From NCBI GenBank assembly GCA_009920775.1, contig RFZI01000006.1, positions 1 through 41,421 on the forward strand: DNA of 41,421 nucleotides, given 5' to 3'. The position numbers and the translations under genes were made by a program. Under the pieces are notes generated by a model. That model was not told the DNA's origin. It saw only the letters and a program-made list of their open reading frames with translations, and made no database searches. This stretch comes from Paracoccaceae bacterium (lineage in GTDB: Bacteria > Pseudomonadota > Alphaproteobacteria > Rhodobacterales > Rhodobacteraceae). Shown here one piece after another: positions 32,473-41,323 of this stretch. The stretch's first letter is position 1. Each line of letters begins with the position of its first letter.

Positions 32473-33525
32473 ATGCTTGATATTCTTGGTGACGGCAATG
32501 CAGCTGCAATTGTCGGTGTTCTGAGTGGCCTTCTGCTTGGGCTCGCTTCGCGCTTGGGCAGATTCTGCACCCTTGGCGCCATCGAAGACTATCTCTATGC
32601 CGAATCGGATTTGCGCCTGCGGATGTGGGGCATCGCCATCGGCGTGGCCGTGACCGGCAGCTTTGCGCTTGTTGGCGCAGGTCTTTTGAACCCCGAGGAG
32701 ACCATCTATCTCGGCTTTGCCTTTGCCCCCATCGCCAGCATCGTTGGCGGCCTTGTCTTCGGCTATGGCATGGCGCTGGCCGGCAACTGCGGCTTTGGCG
32801 CACTCGCCCGCCTCGGCGGCGGCGACTTGCGGAACTTCGTAATCGTTTTGGTGATGGGTATTGTCGCCTATGCAACCATTTCTGGCCCGCTGGCCTATTT
32901 CCGCGTCTGGGCCTTCCCGCAAAACGAGGCCACCGGCACGCCGCCGGGCATCGCCCATTGGCTGTCGTCGGTCACGGGGGTTTCGCCCAGCCTGATCGGC
33001 ATCGTTATCGGGCTTGCTATCCTTCTGTTCGTTGCCGCTCCAGCGAGGGTGCGCCAATCGCCCTCGACCCTTTTCTGGGGGGCGATGGTCGGTCTTTCGG
33101 CTGTCTGTGCATGGGCCGGCACGCAATGGATTGCCACCAACGGTTTCGATGGCATTCAGGTTGCCTCGCACACTTTCTCGTCGCCGCTTGGGGAAACCAT
33201 CCTCTGGACCATGACCGCTTCAGGCCAGACCCTTTCCTTTGCCATAGGCTCGGTCGCGGGCGTCTGGATCGGCGCTTTCGTTGGCTCGCTCATCAAGGGC
33301 CATTTCCGCTGGGAAGCCTGCGAAGACCCGCGCGAGCTGCGCCGCCAGATTTTCGGCGCGGGGCTCATGGGCTTTGGCGCGGTGGTGGCGCTGGGGTGCA
33401 GCGTCGGTCAGGGGCTTTCGGCCTTCTCCGTGCTCGCGTGGTCGGCGCCGCTGACGGTGGCGGCGATCCTTGCGGGCGCGGCACTTGGCCTGCGCCACAT
33501 GATTGCGGGCTTCCAGCCCGAGTAG
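32473..33525 (+). CDS. soxT: YeeE/YedE-type sulfur-compound transporter SoxT
   Basis: This 350-residue membrane protein of the YeeE/YedE family has about ten hydrophobic segments. The characteristic short Cys loops are visible: SRLGRFCTLGAIED near 30, GMALAGNCGFGALARLGGGD near 100 and VALGCSVGQGLSA near the C-terminus. Relatives import thiosulfate or another sulfane-sulfur species; SoxT near soxR is thought to supply the signal or substrate to the cytoplasm. It is the last gene of soxS-soxR-soxT and ends 3 bp from the convergent dipeptidase. Confidence 0.9.
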   Translation: MLDILGDGNAAAIVGVLSGLLLGLASRLGRFCTLGAIEDYLYAESDLRLRMWGIAIGVAVTGSFALVGAGLLNPEETIYLGFAFAPIASIVGGLVFGYGMALAGNCGFGALARLGGGDLRNFVIVLVMGIVAYATISGPLAYFRVWAFPQNEATGTPPGIAHWLSSVTGVSPSLIGIVIGLAILLFVAAPARVRQSPSTLFWGAMVGLSAVCAWAGTQWIATNGFDGIQVASHTFSSPLGETILWTMTASGQTLSFAIGSVAGVWIGAFVGSLIKGHFRWEACEDPRELRRQIFGAGLMGFGAVVALGCSVGQGLSAFSVLAWSAPLTVAAILAGAALGLRHMIAGFQPE

Positions 33526-33528
33526 GCG

Positions 33529-34529
33529 CTAGCGCAGGGTCCGGTCGAGGAACGAGAGCCAGTTCTCGCTGGCGATCTTAGCGACAAGGTCGCGGCCAAA
33601 GCCATGCGCCAGCATCGCATCGCAAAGCGCAGGCAGGCCAGCCACATCGCCGATCCCTTGCGGCATGGTCGCGCCGTCATAGTCCGAGCCAAAGCCCACG
33701 CGGCTTTCGCCCAGTATCGACACAAGGTGATCGAGGTGGCGCATGACCGGATCCCATCCCATCGCCGGATCCTTGCGGCCATCGGGGCGCAGGAAGATCG
33801 TCGCGAAATTGAGGCCGACGATACCGTCGGAGTCGGCGATCACCTGAAGCTGGCGGTCGGTGAGGTTGCGGGTCGAGGGGCAAATGGCGTGGGCGTTGGA
33901 ATGGGTGGCGACCATTGGGCGGCTCGAGACGCGGGCCACATCGTCAAAACCCTTTTCGTTGAGGTGCGACAGGTCGATCTGGATGCCGAGCCCGTCGCAA
34001 GCGCGGACAAGTCGCATCCCCGCCTCGGTCAGGCCATCGCCGGTGTCGGGCGCGCCGGGGAAGCGGAAGGGGACACCGTGGCCAAAGACGGTCGGGCGGC
34101 TCCAGACAGGGCCGATCGAACGCAGGCCGGCGGCGTGCCAGAGGTAGAGGCCTTCGAGATCGGGGTCGATGGCCTCGGCCCCTTCCATATGCAGGATACC
34201 CGCTACGGCATCGTCGGCGATGGCGTCCACTGGAAATGGCAGGCTTCGGACCATGCAAAAGGCTGGCCCTCGATATGGTCGATCAGCGGGTCGAGCGGAA
34301 GATCATAGCTCGGCTGGTTCATCAGCGCGTCGTGGTCGGTCTTGGGATCGTCCGGCGAAGGGATATACATGGCGAAGAAGCCGCCGACAAAGCCGCCCTT
34401 GCGCATCCGTGGAAGATCGAGGTGGCCCAAGCGGTCGCCATTGGGCCAAAGCGCCGAGCGGCTCTCGGGGTGCTTTTGAAGGCGGTAGAGGAAATCGTTG
34501 TGGCCGTCGAAGACCTGAAAGTCGGGCAT
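33529..34529 (-). pseudogene. M19 membrane dipeptidase family gene, split by internal frameshifting deletion
   Basis: Two frames make up one renal-dipeptidase (M19) gene. The N-terminal part starts at ATG 34529 (MPDFQVFDGHNDFLYRLQKH, with the HxD zinc motif) and stays family-like to DHIEGQPFA before stopping at 34203. The C-terminal part, in another frame to 33529, begins around IADDAVAGILHMEGAEAID and contains the remaining ligands (ILHMEGAE Glu, IDLSHLNEKGF His, VATHSNAHA His, GSDYDG Asp). At least about 20-30 residues between them are missing near 34220-34255. All active-site residues survive on one half or the other, so the damage is a single event. M19 enzymes cleave dipeptides; many bacterial ones have unknown substrates. 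Confidence 0.85.
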
Positions 34530-34612
34530 GGGGGACCTCTGGGTTCTCATGCCGACCATAGTTGCGCGGCGGGCGCTGGCAAGGGGCGGCAAGGGCCGCC
34601 CCTGCCCTTTGC

Positions 34613-36040
34613 TCAGTGCTTGAGCATGACGTGACGGACCACGGTGTAATCCTCGAGCGCATAGGCCGACATATCCTTGCCATAGCCCGATTGCTTTAGG
34701 CCGCCGTGGGGCATCTCGTTACAGAGCATGAAGTGGGTGTTGATCCATGTGCAGCCGTAGCGCAGCCGTGCGGCGGTCGCCATAGCGCGGCCTACGTCCT
34801 TGGTCCAGACCGAGGAGGCAAGGCCATAGTCGCTGTCGTTGGCCCATTGGACGGCGGTATCGACATCCGAGAAGGGCGTGATCGAGACCACGGGGCCAAA
34901 GACCTCGCGGCGCACGATCTCGTCGCTTTGCTGGGCGCCGGCGATGACGGTGGGCTTGTAGTAATAGCCCTTGTCCATCACATGGCCGCCGGTGGTGACC
35001 TCGATGTGGTTGAGCTCACGCGCGCGGTTGACGAAGCTCGCCACGCGGTCGCGCTGGCGCAAGCTGATCAGCGGTCCGATGTCGTTGGTGGTGTCGTCGT
35101 CATTGGCAAGCTGGATGCCTGCGACGGCGCTGGTCAGATCGGCCACGAGTTTGTCATAGACCTTCTTGCCCGCATAGATGCGGCAGGCGGCGGTGCAGTC
35201 TTGACCTGCGTTGTAGAAGCCGAAGGCGGTGAGCCCCTCGACGACCTCGGAGATATCGGCGTCGTCGAACACGATCACGGGGGCTTTGCCGCCAAGCTCG
35301 AGATGGGTGCGCTTCACCGATTTGGCGGCGGCGTCAAGGATCTTCTTGCCGGTCGCCACATCGCCTGTGATCGAGATCATGTCGACCTGCGGATGGTTGA
35401 TGAGATAGTTGCCGACCGAATGACCGCGGCCAGTGATGACGTTGACCACGCCCTCGGGCAGCTCTTCGGCAAGGATCTTGGCCATCTTCAGCGCGGTGAA
35501 GGGCGTTTGCTCGGAGGGCTTGAACACCACCGTGTTGCCGCCCGCAATGGCGGGGGCGAGTTTCCAAGCCATCATCATCAAGGGATAGTTCCACGGCGCG
35601 ATAGAGGCCACGACGCCGATCGGATCGCGGCGGATCATCGAGGTGAAGCCTTCGAGGTATTCGCCGGCGACCATGCCGTGCTGGGTCCGCACCGCGCCCG
35701 CAAAGAAGCGGTAGCAATCGACAATGGCTGGGATCTCGTCGCCGCGGGCGGCGTTGATCGGCTTGCCGCAGTTGAGCGCCTCGAGGGCGGCGAAACCATC
35801 CGCCTCGGCCTCGACACGATCCGCGATCCGCAGAAGCGCGGCGGCGCGTTCGCCGGGGGTGGTGCGCGACCAGCTGTCAAAAGCCTTGCGGGCCGCGGCC
35901 ACGGCGCGGTCGACCTGTGCGGTCGACGCCTCGGGCACGTCGAGGATCACCTCGCCGGTGCGCGGGTTGAATACCTGTTCGGCGGCGTCCTGTCCCGCTT
36001 CGAAGCTGTTGCCGATCAGAAGATTGGTGTCGATTTTCAT
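34613..36040 (-). CDS. patD: Gamma-aminobutyraldehyde dehydrogenase
   Basis: This 475-residue NAD-dependent aldehyde dehydrogenase closely resembles E. coli PatD (YdcW): [40 protein letters not shown], catalytic Glu248 in LELGGKAP, nucleophile Cys282 in [11 protein letters not shown] and the C-terminal [15 protein letters not shown]. It oxidises 4-aminobutyraldehyde, from putrescine transamination, to GABA. The start at 36040 has GGAGC upstream. It is last in an operon of ydcSTUV-like transporter genes, the same order as in E. coli, which supports putrescine use. Confidence 0.93.
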   Translation of the reverse strand: MKIDTNLLIGNSFEAGQDAAEQVFNPRTGEVILDVPEASTAQVDRAVAAARKAFDSWSRTTPGERAAALLRIADRVEAEADGFAALEALNCGKPINAARGDEIPAIVDCYRFFAGAVRTQHGMVAGEYLEGFTSMIRRDPIGVVASIAPWNYPLMMMAWKLAPAIAGGNTVVFKPSEQTPFTALKMAKILAEELPEGVVNVITGRGHSVGNYLINHPQVDMISITGDVATGKKILDAAAKSVKRTHLELGGKAPVIVFDDADISEVVEGLTAFGFYNAGQDCTAACRIYAGKKVYDKLVADLTSAVAGIQLANDDDTTNDIGPLISLRQRDRVASFVNRARELNHIEVTTGGHVMDKGYYYKPTVIAGAQQSDEIVRREVFGPVVSITPFSDVDTAVQWANDSDYGLASSVWTKDVGRAMATAARLRYGCTWINTHFMLCNEMPHGGLKQSGYGKDMSAYALEDYTVVRHVMLKH

Positions 36041-36057
36041 GGGGCGTGCTCCTTGGA

Positions 36058-36867
36058 TCATTTCCCTCCGCCGGCGGTCTCCGAGCCGCCGCGCGTGAGG
36101 TAATAGGCGATGAGAATGGGGAAGAAGGTGGTGACGAAAACGACGATGGCCACCACGTTGGTCACGGGCCGCTGGCGCGGGCGGACAAGCTCGTTAAGCA
36201 TCCAGATGGGCAGGGTCGATTGCTGGCCCGCGGTGAAGGTCGTCACGATCACCTCGTCGAACGAGAGCGCAAAGGCCAGCATACCGCCCGCCAGAAGCGC
36301 CGAGCCGAGGTTGGGCAAAAGCACATAGCGGAAGCTCTGGAAGCCGTTGGCGCCGAGATCGGCCGAGGCCTCGAGAACCGCACCGGAAAGGCGGCGGAAG
36401 CGGGCGACCGCGTTGTTATAGACGATCACGATACAGAAGGTCGCGTGGCCCATGACGATGGTCAACGTCGAGAAGGGGATATCCATGATCGCGAAGGCGG
36501 AGCGCAGCGACATGCCGGTGATCACACCGGGAAGCGCGATGGGCAGGATGATGAGAAGCGAGATCTGCTCGCGCCCGAAGAACCGCGAGCGGGCCATGGC
36601 GGCGGCGACGAGCGTGCCGAGGACCATCGCCATCGCCGTCGAAATCGCGGCGACCCGGAGCGAGAGATAGAGCGGCGGCCAGATATCGGCGCGGTTCCAC
36701 GCAACGGCGAACCACTTGGTGGTGAGGCCAGGTGGCGGGAACTGATAGGTGCGGTCCTCGGTCGTGAAGGCATAGAGGAAGATCAGAAGGATCGGCAGGT
36801 GCAGGAACAGCAATCCGCCAATGGCTGCCGCTGTCAGGCCTTTGGAGGGGCGCGCTTCAGAGTGCAT
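36058..36867 (-). CDS. Putrescine-type ABC importer permease (YdcV/PotC-like)
   Basis: This 269-residue inner-membrane permease has six predicted helices and a PotC-type EAA loop ([20 protein letters not shown]). It starts with [11 protein letters not shown], overlaps the preceding permease by 11 bp, and precedes patD by 17 bp. Standard length, in contrast to the enlarged PotC-like permease at 15.2 kb. Position corresponds to ydcV in the ydcSTUV-patD arrangement. Confidence 0.9.
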   Translation of the reverse strand: MHSEARPSKGLTAAAIGGLLFLHLPILLIFLYAFTTEDRTYQFPPPGLTTKWFAVAWNRADIWPPLYLSLRVAAISTAMAMVLGTLVAAAMARSRFFGREQISLLIILPIALPGVITGMSLRSAFAIMDIPFSTLTIVMGHATFCIVIVYNNAVARFRRLSGAVLEASADLGANGFQSFRYVLLPNLGSALLAGGMLAFALSFDEVIVTTFTAGQQSTLPIWMLNELVRPRQRPVTNVVAIVVFVTTFFPILIAYYLTRGGSETAGGGK

Positions 36868-37795
36868 CGAAGGCCCCTCCTCTCTTTGCCAAGGATAGAT
36901 AGACCAGCATGATCAGGATCGGCACGACCGCGAAGGCGGCGGCGAGCGGGATGTTTCCGGCGGTGCCCTGTAGCTGATAGACGGCTTGGCCAATGAAACG
37001 GGCAGAGGTGCCGACGATCTGTGGGATGATGTAATCGCCCATGGTCAGCGAGAAGGTGAAGATCGAGCCCGCGATCACGCCCGGCATGGCGAGCGGCAGG
37101 ATCACGCTGCGGAAGGTCTGGCCGCGGGTGGCGCCGAGGTCGGAGGAGGCTTCGAGCATCGAGACCGGCACGCGCTCGAGCGAGGCCTGCATCGGCAGGA
37201 TCATGTAGGGCAGCCAGACGTAGACGAAGACGAGCCATGTGCCGATGAACGAGGTCGAGAGCGAATTGCCCCCGACCCCCGGCAGCGCCAGAACGGCGTC
37301 GAGCAGGAAGCCAAGGCCAACGCTATCGGCGGCCCATGTGATGATGCCTTCCTTGGCGAGGATCAGCTTCCACGCATAGACCTTGACCAGATAGGACGAC
37401 CACAGGGGCAGCATGATCCCGAGATAGAACACCGCCTTCCAGCGGCCACGGGCAAAGCGGGCGGCGAAATAGGCGACCGGAAAGCCGATCACCGCCGAGG
37501 CGAGCGTGACCGAGGCCGACATGGTCAGCGTGCGCAGGATGATATCCATATTGGCGGCGCGGAAGAGCTCGCCATAGGTCTTGAGCGTGAATTCCTCGAC
37601 AACGACGCCCGAGAATTCGTCGATCGAATAGAAGCTCTGCAGCAGAAGCGCCCCGAGCGAGCCGAGGTAGACCACGCCCAGCCAGAGAAGCGGCGGGGTG
37701 ATCAGCAAAAGCAGGAGCACGCGCGGGCGGCGCCAGAAAAGCGCGCTCAACCGGTCGGCAAGGCCGCGGTTTGGAAGGATCGCGCTGCGACTCAT
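36857..37795 (-). CDS. Putrescine-type ABC importer permease (YdcU/PotB-like)
   Basis: This 312-residue permease has a first helix after a basic N-terminus ([20 protein letters not shown]) and an EAA loop ([20 protein letters not shown]). The ATG at 37795 overlaps the ATPase stop (ATGA), so translation is coupled. Standard PotB length. It forms the channel with the next permease. Confidence 0.9.
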   Translation of the reverse strand: MSRSAILPNRGLADRLSALFWRRPRVLLLLLITPPLLWLGVVYLGSLGALLLQSFYSIDEFSGVVVEEFTLKTYGELFRAANMDIILRTLTMSASVTLASAVIGFPVAYFAARFARGRWKAVFYLGIMLPLWSSYLVKVYAWKLILAKEGIITWAADSVGLGFLLDAVLALPGVGGNSLSTSFIGTWLVFVYVWLPYMILPMQASLERVPVSMLEASSDLGATRGQTFRSVILPLAMPGVIAGSIFTFSLTMGDYIIPQIVGTSARFIGQAVYQLQGTAGNIPLAAAFAVVPILIMLVYLSLAKRGGAFDAL

Positions 37796-38784
37796 GATCC
37801 GGCCATGACGTGAAGGGCCGAGGTCTCGAAGGTGATCCCCACCTCGGCGCCGGCTTCGGGCGCAGCTTCGCCCGCCGGAACCAGTGCGGCGATTTCGGTC
37901 TCTCCGACCATGACGCTCACACGGCTGCCCGCGCCGAGATAACGCAGTGCCGCAACTGTGCCGTTCATCTTGCCTTTGCCCTTGGCCACGAGGCGGATCG
38001 CCTCGGGCCGTAGGCTCGCCCACGCAGCTGCCCCGCCGAGTTGAGCCGTGAGTGATGGCGGCAGGACATTCGAAGAGCCGACGAAATTGGCAACGAAGGG
38101 CGTTGCAGGGCGGTCGTAGACTTCGGAAGGAGACCCGATCTGGGCGATCTTGCCCTCGTTGAACACGGCCAGCTGGTCGGCCATGGACAGGGCCTCGTGC
38201 TGATCGTGGGTAACGAAAACAAAGGTGATGCCAAGGCGCTTTTGCAGGGCTTTCAATTCGTCCTGCATGGCCTCGCGCAGCTTGAGGTCAAGCGCGCCGA
38301 GGGGTTCGTCGAGAAGAAGGACGCGCGGCTCGTTGACGAGTGCGCGGGCCAAGGCCACGCGCTGGCGCTGGCCGCCCGAAAGCTGGCCCGGCTTGCGGTC
38401 GCCATAGCCGTCGAGCTTGACAAGCGCGAGCATCTCTTCGGCCTTGGCATAGCGCTCGGTCTTGCCGACGCCCGCGACCATCGGGCCATAGGCAACGTTA
38501 TCGCGCACATTCATGTGCGGGAAAAGGGCATAGTCCTGAAAGACCGTGTTCACGCTGCGCCGGTTCGGGGGCGTGTCGCTCACGTCCTGCCCGAAGATGC
38601 GGATTTCGCCCGCCGTGGGTTTTTCAAAGCCCGAGATCAGGCGCAGGCAGGTGGTCTTGCCCGAGCCCGAGGGGCCGAGCATGGCAAAGAAGCTGCCCTC
38701 GGCAATCGAGAGGTCAACGGCATCGACCGCCTTCACCTTGCCATAGTGGCGCGAGACTTTGTGGAACGTAACAGCGTTGGTCAT
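37792..38784 (-). CDS. Putrescine-type ABC importer ATPase (YdcT/PotA-like)
   Basis: This 330-residue ATPase has Walker [11 protein letters not shown], signature LSGGQRQR, Walker B VLLLDEP and switch VTHDQ, followed by a TOBE domain. It is intact, unlike the ATPase at 11.4 kb. It follows the binding-protein gene after a ~96-bp gap holding two hairpins and overlaps the first permease by 4 bp. Energises import of a polyamine-like substrate. Confidence 0.93.
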   Translation of the reverse strand: MTNAVTFHKVSRHYGKVKAVDAVDLSIAEGSFFAMLGPSGSGKTTCLRLISGFEKPTAGEIRIFGQDVSDTPPNRRSVNTVFQDYALFPHMNVRDNVAYGPMVAGVGKTERYAKAEEMLALVKLDGYGDRKPGQLSGGQRQRVALARALVNEPRVLLLDEPLGALDLKLREAMQDELKALQKRLGITFVFVTHDQHEALSMADQLAVFNEGKIAQIGSPSEVYDRPATPFVANFVGSSNVLPPSLTAQLGGAAAWASLRPEAIRLVAKGKGKMNGTVAALRYLGAGSRVSVMVGETEIAALVPAGEAAPEAGAEVGITFETSALHVMAGS

Positions 38785-38796
38785 TTCTTATCCGTG

Positions 38797-38817
38797 CGGC
38801 CCCGGCGGTCGGGGCCG
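38797..38817 (-). other. Second intercistronic hairpin before the ATPase gene
   Basis: CGGCCCCG (38797-38804) and CGGGGCCG (38810-38817) form a perfect 8-bp stem with loop GCGGT, 12 bp upstream of the ATPase start. It follows the stronger hairpin at 38839-38868; the two together should lower ATPase and permease expression relative to the binding protein. Confidence 0.55.
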
Positions 38818-38838
38818 TCGAAGGGAAATTGGGGAAAA

Positions 38839-38868
38839 TGGCCCCGCCCTTCAGGGCAGGCGGGGCCA
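38839..38868 (-). terminator. Hairpin/attenuator after the putrescine-type binding-protein gene
   Basis: TGGCCCCGCC / GGCGGGGCCA is a perfect 10-bp stem, 12 bp after the binding-protein stop on the minus strand, followed by TTTTCCCC. It is a terminator-like structure that probably allows partial readthrough into the importer genes. Confidence 0.7.
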
Positions 38869-38880
38869 GTACCAGTGAGA

Positions 38881-40038
38881 TCAGCGGCCGCCGATCACAC
38901 CGATGTAGTCGGAGACCCAGCGATAGTAGGGCACGCATTCGCCCTGGCTCTCGCACTGGCTGACCGGGGTCGTCCAGAAGTTGATCTTCTCGAAGTCATC
39001 CAGACCGTTGGCGGTACAGCCCTCGGCGGTCTGCATGCCCGAGCCATCGGTACAGGCCGACAGGACAACCGGGTTGGCCCCGAACCAGACCGAAAGGTCG
39101 GCCTGAAGGTTCGACGAGAGGGTGTGCTCCATCCACAGATAGGAACAGGTCGGGTGCGGCGCATCGACATGCATCATCGTGGTGTCGGCCCAGCCGGTCG
39201 CGCCCTCTTCGGGGATCACGCTCGAAACCGGGAAGCCCTCGGATTGCAGGAGGCCCACCTGGAACGGCCAGGAGCCGGAGGCGACAACGCCTTCGTTCTT
39301 GAAGTCGTCCATCTGGATGAAAGCATCGTGCCAGTAGCGGCCGACGAGCTTGCGCTGGGCGCGCAGAAGGTCGAGGGCGGCGGCGTATTGCGTTTCATTC
39401 AGCTCATAGGGCGAGGTGATGCCCAGCTCAGGCTGGTGCGCCATCAGGTATTGGGCGGCGTCGGCGATGTGGATCGGGCCGTCGTAGGCCTGAACGCGGC
39501 CGACGTTCGACGAGCCGTCCGGCAGGGTCTGCTCTTCGAAGACGACGCTCCACGAGGTCGGCGGCGTGTCGCCGAAGGCCTCGGTGTTATACATCAGCAC
39601 GTTCGGACCCCACTGATAGGGCACGCCGTAATGGACGCCGTCCACAGTATGCCACGGGGCATTCTTCAGGCGGTCATCGACATTAGCCCACGAGGGGATC
39701 AGGTCGATGTTGACCGGCTGGACGCGCTTACCAGCGACAAGGCGCAGCGAGGCGTCGCCCGAGGCGGTGACGAGGTCGAAGCCGCCTTCGTTCATCAGGG
39801 CCACCATCTCGTCGGAGGTGTTGGCGGTCTTGACGACAACCTGACAGCCAGTGGCCTCTTCAAACTTGGTGACCCAGTCGAACTCGGCCATGGTCTCGCC
39901 GCGCTCGATATAGCCCGGCCATGCGACGATGCTCACCTGGCCCTCGGGGGTTCCAAGCGAGGCGACCTGCGCCAGCGCGGGGGTGACAGCCATCGCGACG
40001 GCGACGGCGGTAGTGCCCATAAGTCGAATTGATTTCAT
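38881..40038 (-). CDS. Putrescine-type ABC importer binding protein (YdcS/PotD-like)
   Basis: This 385-residue periplasmic binding protein has a Sec signal (MKSIRLMGTTAVAVAMAVTPALA). The mature part begins QVASLGTPEGQVSIVAWPGYIERG, typical of YdcS-like proteins, with PYQWGPNVLMYNTEAF in the ligand region. Pairs of Cys near the C-terminus (LSACTDGS and AEGCTANG, SQCESQGEC) suggest disulfides. The ATG at 40038 has GGGAG upstream. First gene of the ydcSTUV-patD-like operon, downstream of the LysR gene in the same orientation. Confidence 0.9.
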   Translation of the reverse strand: MKSIRLMGTTAVAVAMAVTPALAQVASLGTPEGQVSIVAWPGYIERGETMAEFDWVTKFEEATGCQVVVKTANTSDEMVALMNEGGFDLVTASGDASLRLVAGKRVQPVNIDLIPSWANVDDRLKNAPWHTVDGVHYGVPYQWGPNVLMYNTEAFGDTPPTSWSVVFEEQTLPDGSSNVGRVQAYDGPIHIADAAQYLMAHQPELGITSPYELNETQYAAALDLLRAQRKLVGRYWHDAFIQMDDFKNEGVVASGSWPFQVGLLQSEGFPVSSVIPEEGATGWADTTMMHVDAPHPTCSYLWMEHTLSSNLQADLSVWFGANPVVLSACTDGSGMQTAEGCTANGLDDFEKINFWTTPVSQCESQGECVPYYRWVSDYIGVIGGR

Positions 40039-40145
40039 CTTTTTACTCCCTGACGATCCTGGCCGCATTCAAGCTGCGGCCTTGGTAATCGCCGCCACGA
40101 TAGGAAGCCCGCGAGAAATCGCAAATTCAAAACGCAGAATAAGGT

Positions 40146-40162
40146 TATCGGTTTTTCCGATA
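40146..40162. promoter_or_regulatory. TATCGG-N5-CCGATA palindrome between LysR gene and importer
   Basis: A perfect 6-bp inverted repeat with a TTTTT spacer, of the T-N11-A type bound by LysR proteins, lies in the 144-bp gap between the LysR stop and the binding-protein start. It may be the operator of the importer operon; alternatively it is a small terminator for the LysR gene. Confidence 0.4.
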
Positions 40163-40182
40163 CCTTTGGGAGCCCTGAAAAA

Positions 40183-41085
40183 TCAGTGGTTCGGGATCGC
40201 GCTTTGCGCAGAACGGACAAAATTCAGGGCCGGCGGCGAGAGCGGCGCGCCACGCCGCCAGGCAAGGCCGACCTGCACATTGGGCAAATCCCCCGAGACA
40301 TCGCGAATCTCGATCCGGTCGCCCTCGAGCGACCAGGGGCGGTAGACGAGGCCGGGCAGAATGGCGATGCCTGCGCCGGTGGCCACAAGGCTGCGAACCG
40401 CCTCGACCGAGCGGGTGCGGAAGCTGATCTCGGGCCGCGAGGCCATTGCGCCCATGAGCAGCTTGGTGCTTTCCTCAATCTCGTCGACCATCAGCTGGAT
40501 AAGCTGCTCGCCCGCCAGCTCCTCAAGCTCGATCGCCTCCTGTTGGGCCAGCGGATGGCCGAGCGGCAGCCAGAGGCGGTAGGGCGAGACGAGGAGCGTC
40601 TCGACATGAAGGGCAAGGCGATCCTTGACCGAGGAGGTCAGGAGCACGGCCACGTCCAACTCGCCGCCGATCAACAGGTGCTGGAGATATTCGCCGCTGT
40701 CCTCGATCACGTTGAGCTCGACCTGCGGATAGGCGCGGCGGAAGCGGGCGAGAAGGTCTGAGAGGACATAACCCGCGACGAGCGAGGTGACGCCGAGCGA
40801 GAGGCGGCCGGTGGCCTGTTCGGCCTCGTCGCGGAATGCCTGACGGGCGCCCGCGACATCGGACAGGATCTGGCGGGCGTGGCGCAGAAAGGCCGAGCCC
40901 TTGTGGGTGATCTCAAGCCCCCGCGCCTGACGCTCAAAGAGGGTCACGCCCAGATCATCCTCAAGCGCACGGATCGCCTCGGTCACCGAAGATTGCGAGA
41001 TCGAGAGCATCCGCGCAGCCCCCGAAACCGAGCCCTGCTCGGCCGCGGCGACGAAGAACTGAAGCTGGCGCAGGGTGAATGCCAA
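40183..41085 (-). CDS. LysR-family transcriptional regulator
   Basis: This 300-residue LysR regulator is of usual length. The winged helix-turn-helix is at 3-62 (FTLRQLQFFVAAAEQGSVSG, then LSISQSSVTEAIRALEDDLG), followed by a linker helix and an inducer-binding domain with ATGAGIAILPG near 240. It is oriented the same way as, and upstream of, the putrescine-type importer and patD, so it most likely controls that operon in response to a polyamine or breakdown product; this is inferred from position only. Confidence 0.9.
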   Translation of the reverse strand: MAFTLRQLQFFVAAAEQGSVSGAARMLSISQSSVTEAIRALEDDLGVTLFERQARGLEITHKGSAFLRHARQILSDVAGARQAFRDEAEQATGRLSLGVTSLVAGYVLSDLLARFRRAYPQVELNVIEDSGEYLQHLLIGGELDVAVLLTSSVKDRLALHVETLLVSPYRLWLPLGHPLAQQEAIELEELAGEQLIQLMVDEIEESTKLLMGAMASRPEISFRTRSVEAVRSLVATGAGIAILPGLVYRPWSLEGDRIEIRDVSGDLPNVQVGLAWRRGAPLSPPALNFVRSAQSAIPNH

Positions 41086-41165
41086 GGGGGCCTCCGGGCT
41101 GGATGGCCCCAGTTGAACGGGATTTGGGCGGGAGTGTCACCCCAAAAGGTGGGGCCGAAACGAAA

Positions 41166-41189
41166 CCGGGCCGCGCGAGGGCGGCCCGG
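41166..41189. terminator. Hairpin upstream of the LysR gene
   Basis: CCGGGCCGC (41166-41174) and GCGGCCCGG (41181-41189) form a perfect 9-bp GC stem with a 6-base loop, followed on the plus strand by AAGACGATTTTT. It may be the terminator of a gene since displaced by the IS element to the right. The rest of 41086-41320 shows no convincing gene. Confidence 0.45.
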
Positions 41190-41323
41190 AAGACGATTTT
41201 TCGGTAGATTACTTTTGGCTCGCCAGCAACGGAGCAAGTGCACAGGATAGGCAAGCCTCGCCTTGACCATGGATCGCGACATTATAGCCGAAGATTGTAT
41301 CCTCTCTAGCCGTGCTAAGGAGT

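Noticed and set aside
38197-40032. 611-residue plus-strand frame opposite the putrescine-type importer
   Set aside because: Antisense to intact ATPase and binding-protein genes and without domain similarity.
41166-41320. Possible small gene between the LysR gene and the IS
   Set aside because: Frames here are short, Arg/Pro-rich and lack a ribosome-binding site; only the hairpin is supportable.
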